A stretch of 16,788 nt of DNA from Acidobacteriota bacterium (lineage in GTDB: Bacteria; Acidobacteriota; Terriglobia; Terriglobales; Acidobacteriaceae), in the NCBI GenBank assembly GCA_021810735.1, contig JAJZIF010000030.1, forward strand, positions 1-16,788, read 5' to 3'. The notes under the pieces are model-generated. The model was not told the DNA's origin and made no database searches. It saw nothing but the letters and a program-made list of their open reading frames with translations. Positions 1 to 8,265 of the stretch are shown in pieces. Position numbers and translations under genes: made by a program. Each line of letters opens with the position of its first letter. Positions within the stretch are counted from its first letter, which is position 1.

Positions 1-300
1 CTTCCTTGACCGTCCGGCTCCCCCCGGGCGATCCAGCAATAAAGGCCTCATGGTATAAATAGACTGTTTTGCTTTCGGATCCGGTTATTTATGGCGTGAT
101 TCTAGCAACTCGATCATTCCCAGATCGTGCGACCGAATGGTCGTTACTGGCTTCGATCGGCGAGAGCGGCACGCTCGACCAACACCGAGACGAGGAAAGA
201 ATAGTTAGGTTGTCGCTGCCTAGGTATTCAGCCTTCGTTCTCGATCCATCCCAAGCCATCAACCCGTAGTCTACTGGCGAGACAGAATGGAGTGAGCTAA
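1..300. other. Non-coding left edge and 5' region of the uronate operon
   Basis: I see no convincing gene here. A short + frame from about 69 to 269 ends with residues resembling the last strand of glycosidase C-terminal sandwiches (LSLPRYSAFVLDP), but it has a stop just upstream, no plausible ribosome site and only a TTG start. It could be a remnant but I do not call it a gene. An AT-rich TATAAA lies at about 55-60 without a matching -35. A short inverted repeat (CGACC gaat GGTCG, 130-143) may be an operator or simply chance. The Shine-Dalgarno GGAG of the next gene is at 289-292. Confidence 0.4.
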
Positions 301-1593
301 GTGCAGCCGTCTGACATGGAAGTGATGCATAAGCCAGGCAATGGAATTGGCCGAGTGCGTTGGTTTGTTTGTGCTTTGCTGTTCCTGGCTACAACCACCA
401 ACTACATGGACCGCCAGGTACTCGGCATTCTGGCTCCCGTGCTGCAAAAAGACCTGCACTGGACCGAAGAAAGCTACGGCAATATGATAGCCTGCTTCAC
501 GTTCGCTTATGGGCTGTCCTATATTCTGGCGGGACGAGTCATAGACCGCCTTGGAACGCGCAAGGGGTACGGTCTTTTCGTGGCCATCTGGAGCATATCC
601 TCAGCGGCACATGCATTTGTGAATAGCGCTTTTGGATTTGGCGTGGCGCGGTTCTTTCTAGGCATCGGAGAGTCCGGTAACTTCCCGGCCGCATTGAAGG
701 CAGTCGCAGAATGGTTCCCGAAGGAAGAACGAGCGCTCGCAACAGGCATCTTCAACTCCGGCACTAACTTTGCCGCGTTGCTGGCTCCGATAATAATTCC
801 ATTCATTGCGCTTCGGTGGGGATGGCGTTATGGCTTTATCTTCACTGCGAGCATGAGCATGCTTTGGCTCATTGGATGGATGCTGTTCCCATATAACCGC
901 CTGCGTCCCGATGAGACGCAGTTGACTGACAGCCATCTCACACCTGCGGAACTGGCCGAAAAACGTTCGCTTTGGTCGTTTTTGACCGACCGTGGAGCCA
1001 TCGCCTTCGCCGCCGCCAAATTTCTTACAGACCCAGTCTGGTGGTTTTATCTTTTCTGGGGCCCGCTGTTTCTCACCAGCCGATTCCACATTTCCATTGC
1101 CCAGATGAGCATTCCTCTCGTAGTCATTTACTTCGGCGCCAGTATTGGAAGTATCTTCGGAGGGTGGCTCTCTGGATTCTGGATCAAGCATGGGCATTCG
1201 GTAAATTTCAGTCGAAAGATGGCAATGAGCCTATTCGCGTTGGCTGCTCTGCCCGTCATCTTTGCCGCCCAGGTTTCAACCTTGTGGATGTCCGTGGCCT
1301 TGATTACGATTGCAGCGGCTGCACACCAGGGTTTCTCGTGCAACATTTTTTCCACTCCTTCCGACATGTTCCGCGCACGGTCGGTGGCTACGGTGGTGGG
1401 AATTGGGGGAACCGCGGGCTCGCTGGGCGGAACGGTATTTGCAGCAGTCGCCGGATATCTACTCAGCCGCACCCATAACTATTCCATGCTGTTCGCCGTT
1501 TGCGGATGCAGCTATGTCGTGGCAATGGCGCTTTTCCAGCTGCTGGTGCCGCAGCTCCGGCATCAGGACAGCGACGCCGAACTGAGCGCCTGA
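301..1593 (+). CDS. MFS transporter, hexuronate (ExuT-like) family
   Basis: This is a 430-residue, about 12-helix major facilitator of the anion:cation symporter type, predicted to import a hexuronate such as galacturonate or glucuronate across the inner membrane. Helix 1 is followed by the family signature NYMDRQVLGILAP (about residues 35-47). The loop between helices 2 and 3 carries the MFS motif GRVIDRLGTRKG, and helices 4-5 contain GIGESGNFPAA and the glycine-rich segments usual in ExuT proteins. The start is a GTG with GGAG eight bases upstream. An internal ATG at codon 6 is less well spaced. The stop is 100 bp before the preferred start of altronate dehydratase, on the same strand, which supports a uronate substrate. 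Family assignment is strong; the exact substrate is inferred from the neighbour. Confidence 0.88.
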   Translation: MQPSDMEVMHKPGNGIGRVRWFVCALLFLATTTNYMDRQVLGILAPVLQKDLHWTEESYGNMIACFTFAYGLSYILAGRVIDRLGTRKGYGLFVAIWSISSAAHAFVNSAFGFGVARFFLGIGESGNFPAALKAVAEWFPKEERALATGIFNSGTNFAALLAPIIIPFIALRWGWRYGFIFTASMSMLWLIGWMLFPYNRLRPDETQLTDSHLTPAELAEKRSLWSFLTDRGAIAFAAAKFLTDPVWWFYLFWGPLFLTSRFHISIAQMSIPLVVIYFGASIGSIFGGWLSGFWIKHGHSVNFSRKMAMSLFALAALPVIFAAQVSTLWMSVALITIAAAAHQGFSCNIFSTPSDMFRARSVATVVGIGGTAGSLGGTVFAAVAGYLLSRTHNYSMLFAVCGCSYVVAMALFQLLVPQLRHQDSDAELSA

Positions 1594-1684
1594 GATGAAT
1601 TTCATGAAGCGCCGCAACGCACATCTGCTCGTCCACGATATCCTGAAATGTGAAAACCCTTGCTGTCCATCAGGGGTTTTGAGA

Positions 1685-1696
1685 GGACTGCTTGTG
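1685..1696 (+). promoter_or_regulatory. Ribosome site that decides the uxaA start
   Basis: AGAGGA at 1682-1687 lies six bases before GTG 1694. The upstream in-frame ATG at 1595 sits one base after the transporter stop and has no Shine-Dalgarno of comparable quality. Confidence 0.5.
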
Positions 1697-3331
1697 CCAG
1701 ACATTCGTAGAATTCTAAAGCTCGATCCACGCGACAACGTGCTGGTTGCGTTAACGCCTCTTGCGGCCAATGAACCGATAACGTACGCAGACGCCACATA
1801 TGTTCCCGTCACCGACGTTCCCGCGAAATTCAAGTTTGTCGAACATGACATGCCGCTTGGCGCCGAGATCATCATGTACGGCGTTGTAGTGGGCAAGGTT
1901 CGGGAGCCGATCCCGGCGGGTGGCGTCGTGACCACAAGGAATCTGCAGAACGACTCTAGTGCATATTCCACGACGCGCATGAGTCATCCGTGGAATGCGC
2001 CCGATATTTCATCGTGGCGGCAACGTAGTTTTCTCGGCTACCACCGTGGTGACGGCAAGGTAGGAACCAGAAACTATTGGCTGGTTTTGCCTCTAGTGTT
2101 CTGCGAGAACCGGAATGTCGAATTGCTCCGGGAGGCCTTCGAGGAGGAATTGGGCTATCGCAGGCACAACGACTATCGTCGTCAGGTAAGGGATCTGATC
2201 GCTCGCCGCAGCACCCCACGGTCGGAAATCCGGGTCGCCGAGCCAGAGTCCGACGCAACTCCCATTTTCCAAAACCTGGATGGAGTCAGGTTTCTCTTCC
2301 ATGAAGGCGGCTGTGGCGGCACCCGACAGGATGCTCGCGCACTGTGCGGTCTCCTTGCAGGATACATCCAGCACCCGAATGTTGCGGGCGCCACCGTGCT
2401 GAGCCTCGGCTGCCAGAATGCAGAAATTTCGATGCTGCTCGAGGAAATACGCAAACGAGACCCGCAAACGAGCAAGCCTGTACTCATCTTCGACCAGCAG
2501 GCGTTGGGGCTGCAATCGAACATGCTCGGTCGGGCCATCGACCAGACATTTACCGCTCTTGAGGAAACCAACAAGTTGCACCGCGCTCCCGCATCCCTGA
2601 CGCAATTGACAGTCGGCCTGAAGTGCGGCGGCTCCGACGGCTTCTCCGGCATTTCAGCAAACCCGGCGCTCGGCCATCTGTCAGATATGCTGGCCGCGCT
2701 CGGAGGCAAGTCGATTTTGTCGGAGTTCCCCGAGTTATGCGGGGTCGAGCAAGATCTCATCAATCGCTCCGTAAGCCAGGCTGCAGCAGATCGCTTCGCG
2801 CATCTTATGACGACCTATGCAGGACGGGCCAAGGCGGTCCACTCCGGCTTTGAGATGAATCCTTCCCCCGGAAATATCCGCGACGGGCTTATTACCGATG
2901 CCATGAAATCTGCTGGAGCTGCGCGAAAAGGCGGAACGTCGCCAGTTGTTGATGTACTCGACTACCCCGAATACGCGACCACGCCAGGACTAAGTCTGCT
3001 TTGCACTCCAGGCAATGACGTGGAGTGTGTTACCGCCCAGGTCGGCGCGGGGGCGAACCTGGTACTGTTTACCACCGGCATGGGAACCCCCACGGGCAAT
3101 CCCATCGCTCCTGTCGTGAAGGTGGCGACCAACACACCAATGGCTACCCGGATGTCCGACATCATCGACATCGACGCCGGAGGCATTCTCACCGGTGACT
3201 CCACCGTCGAGGAGATGGCAGAAGACATCCTGGAGTTGGTCATCGACGTTGCCAGTGGACGCAGACAAACAAAAGCGGAGATCAACGGACAGAACGACTT
3301 CATTCCGTGGAAACGCGGGGTTTCGTTGTGA
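1694..3331 (+). CDS. uxaA: Altronate dehydratase (UxaA family, SAF plus catalytic domain)
   Basis: The protein converts D-altronate to 2-keto-3-deoxy-D-gluconate in galacturonate catabolism. An N-terminal SAF domain (about residues 1-85, beginning near KLDPRDNVLVAL) precedes the long UxaA/GarD catalytic domain. Family hallmarks are GYHRGDGKVGTRNYW, the Cys/Gly segment HEGGCGGTRQDA, LKCGGSDGFSG and the late GMGTPTGNPIAPVVKVATN. The frame is open from an ATG at 1595, but that ATG has no clear ribosome site and adds 33 residues unlike any SAF domain. A GTG at 1694 has AGAGGA six bases upstream and starts right at the SAF domain, so I prefer it (545 aa). The gene follows the transporter on the same strand and is probably cotranscribed. 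The enzyme acts in the cytoplasm and is a lyase that likely needs a divalent metal, as known for the family. Confidence 0.9.
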   Translation: MPDIRRILKLDPRDNVLVALTPLAANEPITYADATYVPVTDVPAKFKFVEHDMPLGAEIIMYGVVVGKVREPIPAGGVVTTRNLQNDSSAYSTTRMSHPWNAPDISSWRQRSFLGYHRGDGKVGTRNYWLVLPLVFCENRNVELLREAFEEELGYRRHNDYRRQVRDLIARRSTPRSEIRVAEPESDATPIFQNLDGVRFLFHEGGCGGTRQDARALCGLLAGYIQHPNVAGATVLSLGCQNAEISMLLEEIRKRDPQTSKPVLIFDQQALGLQSNMLGRAIDQTFTALEETNKLHRAPASLTQLTVGLKCGGSDGFSGISANPALGHLSDMLAALGGKSILSEFPELCGVEQDLINRSVSQAAADRFAHLMTTYAGRAKAVHSGFEMNPSPGNIRDGLITDAMKSAGAARKGGTSPVVDVLDYPEYATTPGLSLLCTPGNDVECVTAQVGAGANLVLFTTGMGTPTGNPIAPVVKVATNTPMATRMSDIIDIDAGGILTGDSTVEEMAEDILELVIDVASGRRQTKAEINGQNDFIPWKRGVSL

Positions 3332-3355
3332 ACACACAGCGAGTTCCCTGCTTCA

Positions 3356-3458
3356 AGACCAGTTTCACAGTTGCTTGTAATGCGGACATAGCGCTATCCC
3401 ACCCTAGCTGCGCTAGGATGGGGCACCCAAACCTTACGCTATCTGTGAAAATTCTCTA
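3356..3458. repeat. Hairpin-containing ~103-bp interspersed repeat, copy 1
   Basis: This copy matches 6199-6300 along its whole length apart from a one-base indel (ttgcttgtaa here, ttgttgtaa there). It has nested inverted arms: TTTCACAG (3363-3370) against CTGTGAAA (3443-3450), ATAGCG (3388-3393) against CGCTAT (3437-3442), and a central hairpin CCCACCCTAGC-tgc-GCTAGGATGGG (3398-3422, one mismatch). It sits between the convergent ends of uxaA and the glycoside hydrolase gene, so it may also act as a bidirectional transcription stop. The central hairpin reminds me of REP-like GGTGGG/GGATGGG hairpins common between acidobacterial genes; that is recollection, not a search. Confidence 0.85.
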
Positions 3459-3542
3459 GTCTAGCTGCGGATTTCAGGTTACCTGAGTTGGCAACAAGGT
3501 CGATTAATTCTTAGCCGTTCGTCGCGCAAACTCAGACTTGGA

Positions 3543-6026
3543 TCATCGACTGCCCTGGTATCGCTGGTTTTTTAAAGGTGCGAACTTGGTGGATATCGAG
3601 CCAGCTACCGGAAACTGAAAGCTATCTACAGAAGTAAGCCCATCAAGAGCTTGCGCAGTCAGCTTCACCGAGTAGTTACCAGCTTGTGTGTATGCGTGGC
3701 TTACCTGCGCGCCGGCGAGAGATACCCCGTCGCCAAAATCCCATCGATAAGAAATAACGGGCGCCGTCGAACTCGCGAGTTGCGCAGAAAACAACACCAC
3801 CTCACCGGTTGCTCCCGCAGACGGATGCTCAGCTTGAACAACAGGTACCTGCGCCGGGACGGCAGTATCGATGATCTTCAGAACTCTGACGGAATGAGAC
3901 GGCTGCGTCACAGTAAGGGCATTCGATTCCGACAATGAAGCGTGTTTCTTGTCGAATACTTCCTCCACACTGTAGGAGCCGGTTCTACTTAGCCTCAAGC
4001 TGGCAAGAGTTACCGTGTGACTTCGTGCACCGTCCGTCCAATTGAAGATGGTCAGGATGGTTTGTCTCGGACTTTCCTTCAGCAGAAACATGCTCGGCTG
4101 GCTGTCGCTCGGCAGATACGACATTAGATCCAAGGGCCTCGACGAGCGACCGAGGCGGACCATATCGATCAAATCTTGACTTTGGACCAATGCGAGCCGG
4201 TTCGGTTCGGACCCGAGGGTAGGTAAGTCATCCCCGATTTCATACATGCCTCCCGATACTGCGGACAGTGCGATGGAGACTTCGGCTTCATCCAACGTAA
4301 GAGGGTGTTTCCCACCATGCCAAGACTGATCATTCAAGGTTTGTTTGGAGACACTAAAGGCATCGGGATCCGCGACAAAGTAGTTGCGATTCATGTAATA
4401 CCGCGCGGCAATCCCTGATGCCGCATCCTTACTGGCACCGAATGTATGCCCAGTGTCTTGAGAGATGCGGCCAAAATCAACGTAGCCGACAGGATCCAGC
4501 ATTACACTCCCGTCTTTATCTAATAAGACATTGTTTCCAACGGCCTGGCGGATGATGCCCAAACCTATCCTCTGCGCTTCCATGGCTGTTGTATGAGGAC
4601 GATAGTAATACCCTTCGATCGCAGTGTCATCCATGAAATCCATCTTGATATAGCGGATTCCCCATAGATCGACAAGGGTCGTGTACGTCTTCCGCAGATA
4701 TTCCTGTGCGCCTGGGTTGGTGCAATCCAGCACGAACAAACGGTCATTGCGATCTGTCACCCAACCAATATGGATGGGCTCGCCTTTTGCGTTGTGGACT
4801 AGCCAGTCGCGGTGGTTCCGGTACACCCAGGAGCGCTCGGAAACTTCGAATGGCGCTGTCCAGATTCCCGGAACGAGGCCGAGACTTGTTACCTTGCGTT
4901 CCAGTCCTGCCAGTCCGTGAGGGAAGAGGGTTGCGTCCGGCGTGCTGTATTCTCCACGAGCATACTGGTAGCCCTCATCGATATGAAAAAAATCATATCC
5001 GAGCGACTTCAGGTTCTGTGCTTCCCATTGTGCGTTGGTCAGCGCAGTTCCCGCGTTCAAGCCGAAATAGTAAGAGGTCCAACTCCACCATCCCATGGGT
5101 ACGGGTGCCGTGACCCGAGATTGATGAATCTTCCGGATGATGGTTCCATAGGTTTCGAGTTGCCGATGATAGTCCGTATCTAGGCTAAGCAGCAACTTCT
5201 CTGACGATAACTGCGCTCCCGGTGCGACCGGCAATTGCAAGCTCACTTGATCGTCAGCAACGGCGTGGCGAAGAGATCCCCACTGGTCCGTTTCTAACTC
5301 CGTTGTTCCAGTGGAATCCACCTCATACGCAGTGATGTGCTTTTGAACGGCGCTTCCTTCCAAATGGATGCGAAGAATTGTCAGGAAATGGTCTGAGGTG
5401 AGCGCGCCGGCAAAAAAACTTTCATGGCTCTGCCTGCTATAAAGCAGTTGACTGCCAACGCCGCGGTACATCGCTGCGTCGCCCAGGTCGTGAATTGTGA
5501 TATTTGGCCGATCCTCGCTGAAGCTATCGGAAAGCACTCTATCTTCAAGAGGAGAGCCACCCAGGTCAAGTATGGAATTTCCGACTGCCGCAACAGGACG
5601 AATCGATTCTACTTCGACAGGCTTCGTCGTGGTGTTACGAACGAATACCTGGATATCTGCGAACGGCTGACTGGGATATGCGCGTAAGCGATAAATAAGA
5701 TCCGGCTCGCCGGGCAAGCCGGAAAAGGTAACCGTCCACTCGTCCGCAGTACCCAGGTCGTCCGACACGCTGGAATGAGCGATGGCATGATGCGGATAAT
5801 CTTTAGATTCAATCCAGCGACCGTGCAACTGAACAGCAACTTCAGCATGGAGTACCGGCCGATCCAATTTCAACGCGCCGATTGTGTAACTTCCATCGGA
5901 AGGATCGACCTTCACCAGGAGCGCATGTCCCACAGTTTGCGCAGTCAAATGCACGACATGGCAGAAGGCAGCCAGAAAAGCTCCCGCTATCATGAGAGCG
6001 CAAGTCCTGACATGCGTCAGACGCAT
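3543..6026 (-). CDS. Secreted GH36-like alpha-galactosidase with C-terminal PKD domain
   Basis: This 827-residue exported glycoside hydrolase of clan GH-D probably releases alpha-linked galactose from plant oligo- or polysaccharides. Residues 1-30 form a signal peptide. A beta-sandwich (about 35-300) precedes the (beta/alpha)8 barrel (about 305-600), which starts at MGWWSWTSYYFG (311-322) and contains FFHIDEGY. The predicted nucleophile is D463 in IKMDFMDD and the predicted acid/base is D524 in GRISQDTG, spaced as in GH36. The barrel ends with SGGMYEIGDDLP. A C-terminal sandwich (about 640-720) is followed by a PKD domain (about 725-808) with the hallmark YRWDFGDG. The start ATG has only a weak GGGA upstream; an ATG 11 codons later would shorten the signal. 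The gene is flanked by two copies of a hairpin repeat and converges with uxaA. Substrate is inferred; a GH27-like or other clan-D specificity is possible. Confidence 0.8.
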   Translation of the reverse strand: MRLTHVRTCALMIAGAFLAAFCHVVHLTAQTVGHALLVKVDPSDGSYTIGALKLDRPVLHAEVAVQLHGRWIESKDYPHHAIAHSSVSDDLGTADEWTVTFSGLPGEPDLIYRLRAYPSQPFADIQVFVRNTTTKPVEVESIRPVAAVGNSILDLGGSPLEDRVLSDSFSEDRPNITIHDLGDAAMYRGVGSQLLYSRQSHESFFAGALTSDHFLTILRIHLEGSAVQKHITAYEVDSTGTTELETDQWGSLRHAVADDQVSLQLPVAPGAQLSSEKLLLSLDTDYHRQLETYGTIIRKIHQSRVTAPVPMGWWSWTSYYFGLNAGTALTNAQWEAQNLKSLGYDFFHIDEGYQYARGEYSTPDATLFPHGLAGLERKVTSLGLVPGIWTAPFEVSERSWVYRNHRDWLVHNAKGEPIHIGWVTDRNDRLFVLDCTNPGAQEYLRKTYTTLVDLWGIRYIKMDFMDDTAIEGYYYRPHTTAMEAQRIGLGIIRQAVGNNVLLDKDGSVMLDPVGYVDFGRISQDTGHTFGASKDAASGIAARYYMNRNYFVADPDAFSVSKQTLNDQSWHGGKHPLTLDEAEVSIALSAVSGGMYEIGDDLPTLGSEPNRLALVQSQDLIDMVRLGRSSRPLDLMSYLPSDSQPSMFLLKESPRQTILTIFNWTDGARSHTVTLASLRLSRTGSYSVEEVFDKKHASLSESNALTVTQPSHSVRVLKIIDTAVPAQVPVVQAEHPSAGATGEVVLFSAQLASSTAPVISYRWDFGDGVSLAGAQVSHAYTQAGNYSVKLTAQALDGLTSVDSFQFPVAGSISTKFAPLKNQRYQGSR

Positions 6027-6143
6027 GAAAATCCCAGTGCGCGACTACCTCGGAGACATTCTGCCAGGACTCGCCAATCCATCCAGCGCCTCTCCAAATT
6101 TACTCCTACCGCCTGGGCCGCGAACCATCAGTAATTTTCAGCC

Positions 6144-6183
6144 GCATGGCTGGAACAGTCATAAAAGTCTATCACAGCCATGC
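6144..6183. promoter_or_regulatory. 9-bp perfect inverted repeat upstream of the glycoside hydrolase
   Basis: GCATGGCTG (6144-6152) and CAGCCATGC (6175-6183) are perfect inverted arms separated by 22 bases. Read leftward, the spacer includes TTTTATGAC, a plausible -10 region, about 120 bp before the hydrolase start. This is the geometry of an operator around a promoter, but no regulator is seen nearby. Confidence 0.35.
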
Positions 6184-6198
6184 ACTGCTGAATAGACT

Positions 6199-6300
6199 AG
6201 ACCAGTTTCACAGTTGTTGTAATGCGGACATAGCGCTATCCCACCCTAGCTGCGCTAGGATGGGGCACCCAAACCTTACGCTATCTGTGAAAATTCTCTA
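6199..6300. repeat. Hairpin-containing ~102-bp interspersed repeat, copy 2
   Basis: This is the second copy of the element at 3356-3458, in the same orientation and nearly identical. The central hairpin is at 6240-6264. It lies downstream of the stop of the 7705-6425 gene and upstream of the hydrolase, so it may terminate the electron-transfer operon. The flanking bases outside the repeat differ from copy 1, and I see no obvious target-site duplication. Confidence 0.85.
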
Positions 6301-6424
6301 ATGTGGTTGCCCACACGCATATCTTTCACACGCTGTGGATTGAGAAACAGAAAGACGCGAGCTGCCGTGAGATGAATTGATCAAAAGAACAGCCAAGCCG
6401 AAGCTCATAGCCGTGGCGGGTAGC
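6301..6424. other. Short intergenic stretch
   Basis: Between repeat copy 2 and the end of the duplicated-domain gene I see no ORF and no separate T-run terminator. Confidence 0.4.
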
Positions 6425-7705
6425 CTACTCGACAAGCTGTAAATTGAGGGCAATCCGCACGCCGTTCACCAGAACGACGCTTTGGTTGATGACATCCTGA
6501 CTGGTAATTTTGTTCTCGACGAAGGAACGAATGGAGTTCAGAGGACAAATGTAATCGACAGTTTCAGAAGGAGACTTCTCTGCCCCGAGGCGATTGCGTA
6601 CGGAAAAGTCGAGCGAGTCGTATTCCGCGTTTGCCGGCAGTTCCTTCAGCAGGCCCTTCAACTCCGGCGCAAGAAAAAGATCGAAAGTTTGAGCGGCACG
6701 CTTATAAATTGAACTCGTACCCGTCTCGAAGGACAGGGTATTTCGCATCGTGAGATGTAAAACTGTCTGATCGCCGCGACTTTCAAACACAGGTGGCGCG
6801 CTTTCCATCAGATGAAACCTTGTTCCATCTACTTTCAGCATCGCATTGAGTTGCGGCTGAAACTGCGCCTGCAACCGCATTGCATCCGCAGATGGTGGAG
6901 GCTTCAAGTCGGACTTCGATTGTGCAACCGCCGGAGAGGCCATGACTGCAGAAGCGGCGCCGCCAGGAGTGGAAGCCGTACTTGCTGAAACAGAGGAAGA
7001 CTGTGTTCGCTCCTGACGCGGGACCGAGCGCTCAAGGGCCTGCACGTTGAGCGGGGCCCTCTGGCCAAGCGCAAGACCGAAGGCCTTGCCATCCACAAAA
7101 ATGTCCGAACGATTGAGAATCTCCTGCCGCTGCGTATTCCCGGATGTATTCAGATAAGCGAATGCGTCCTTCCGATCGAACACGACAGTCAGGACCTCCT
7201 GGCCCTCAAAGTCGTAAACCTTGTTTGCGTCGCGCGTGTCATAAATGATTTCAAAGCCGATACCATCGCAGTCGATGTTCGCGGGGATTTGCCGCGTGAC
7301 GAGTCGCAGGATGGGAACAAGCACGTCCTGAAAGGTCCGACTAGCGCGCTCGTTCTCCGAAAGCTGCGTCGAGTTGAAGGCCGCCTGATAAATCCCGGAG
7401 ATCTTCAATACCTCCCGACCTTCAAAGTAAACAAATTCGATCCCGTTGCGATCCGATGCCGCGCGTTGGCCAGGTTTTGCGTTCAAATAGCGGGCCAGCT
7501 TGAAGGGATAGGGGAATTTCGTCGCGGCAATCGATTGCTGGAGGGATTGGAGTTGCGGAAGATACTTGGCTTCGTCGGCTTTCAACTTTGGATTCAGTAT
7601 TCCATCTGGAGCCACCTGGCCGAATGCCGCTATCGTCATGCCAAGAAGCAGACCCACCGTGATGGGCCCGCGCGCGGCGCTGAAAAACCGGGCGGCGCAT
7701 CTCAT
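6425..7705 (-). CDS. Secreted protein of unknown function with internal duplication
   Basis: I do not recognise a family for this 426-residue protein. Residues 1-29 look like a signal peptide ending at AAFG-Q. The rest is two related halves joined by a Ser/Ala/Pro-rich linker (about 216-270). Half A (about 45-215) has SRTFQDVLVPILRLVTRQIPAN and QEILNRSDIFVDGKAFGLAL. Half B (about 277-425) has AQTFDLFLAPELKGLLKELPAN and QDVINQSVVLVNGVRIALNL at the same spacing. There is no CxxCH and only a few scattered Cys. Its ATG overlaps the stop of the upstream cytochrome gene by 4 nt (ATGA), so it is almost certainly translated with the cytochromes. It is the last gene of the operon. A periplasmic or outer-membrane-associated accessory role in the electron-transfer module is inferred from position only. 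Confidence 0.75.
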   Translation of the reverse strand: MRCAARFFSAARGPITVGLLLGMTIAAFGQVAPDGILNPKLKADEAKYLPQLQSLQQSIAATKFPYPFKLARYLNAKPGQRAASDRNGIEFVYFEGREVLKISGIYQAAFNSTQLSENERASRTFQDVLVPILRLVTRQIPANIDCDGIGFEIIYDTRDANKVYDFEGQEVLTVVFDRKDAFAYLNTSGNTQRQEILNRSDIFVDGKAFGLALGQRAPLNVQALERSVPRQERTQSSSVSASTASTPGGAASAVMASPAVAQSKSDLKPPPSADAMRLQAQFQPQLNAMLKVDGTRFHLMESAPPVFESRGDQTVLHLTMRNTLSFETGTSSIYKRAAQTFDLFLAPELKGLLKELPANAEYDSLDFSVRNRLGAEKSPSETVDYICPLNSIRSFVENKITSQDVINQSVVLVNGVRIALNLQLVE

Positions 7706-8265
7706 GAAGGCTTATTTTTCCGGTCCCGGGGAGACCCGCTCGACGACTTGCGATATGCCGGCACGGCAATGGCCCGCATATAAGCAATCAGATTGCGGAT
7801 GTCGTCCTGCGTCAGCGACTTGCCGTAGGGCGGCATCATGGCCGATTTTCCCATGGCCCGTCCTCCCCGCGCAATGATTTGTTGCAGAGACGCATCGCTC
7901 ATTCCATTGAACACTGTTCCGTCGTTCATCAACGGAGGCGCAGGCGTAACGTTGGAGCGATTGGAAGGTCCAGCCGGCGTAGAGTCCGCATGGCACCATA
8001 CGCACTGTTGGTAGAAAATGAGCTTACCGTGTGCCGCATGATAATCCAGTGGAATGATGCGTTGCGGGTCGTTCCAGTCAGTCTCAGTTCCATAGGAACC
8101 AAAAGAGGCGTACTGGTGCCATGCCGGATGCGGCACGGATGTGACGATCGCGCCCTGACCCCGCGACCAGCACCAGCAGGGCGGGTTGGGAAAGCGTTCC
8201 ATCACGTATGCGGCCAGCCCTAGACATCCAACCACAACAGAGAAGAAAATCAGCAGGTACTTCAT
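7702..8265 (-). CDS. Membrane-anchored monohaem cytochrome c
   Basis: This 187-residue class I-like cytochrome c is predicted to sit on the periplasmic face. The N-terminal hydrophobic segment (about 3-21) is either an uncleaved anchor or a signal; VVGC at 11-14 resembles a lipobox, though the signal would be very short. The haem motif is CVWCH at 88-92. The likely axial Met is in SAMMPPYGKSLTQDDI (M143 or M144), followed by the usual C-terminal helix LIAYMR. An unusual Cys-Trp-Cys (30-32) lies just after the anchor and may form a disulfide or bind metal. Both ends overlap neighbours by ATGA: the start with the stop of the six-haem cytochrome, the stop with the start of the duplicated-domain protein. 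This points to tight translational coupling and a likely stoichiometric complex. Confidence 0.85.
   Translation of the reverse strand: MKYLLIFFSVVVGCLGLAAYVMERFPNPPCWCWSRGQGAIVTSVPHPAWHQYASFGSYGTETDWNDPQRIIPLDYHAAHGKLIFYQQCVWCHADSTPAGPSNRSNVTPAPPLMNDGTVFNGMSDASLQQIIARGGRAMGKSAMMPPYGKSLTQDDIRNLIAYMRAIAVPAYRKSSSGSPRDRKNKPS

Noticed and set aside
69..269. Short + frame ending LSLPRYSAFVLDPSQAINP
   Set aside because: TTG start without ribosome site and an in-frame stop just upstream; the resemblance to a glycosidase C-terminus is too short to claim.
658..1197. 179-codon frame opposite the transporter
   Set aside because: Shadow of a clear MFS gene; no motif and no ribosome site.
1595..1693. N-terminal 33-codon extension of altronate dehydratase
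   Set aside because: No good ribosome site at 1595, atypical composition, and a well-placed AGAGGA-GTG start at 1694 next to the SAF domain.
3474..3486. TCAGGT-T-ACCTGA palindrome after repeat copy 1
   Set aside because: Short, single occurrence, between convergent gene ends; likely chance.
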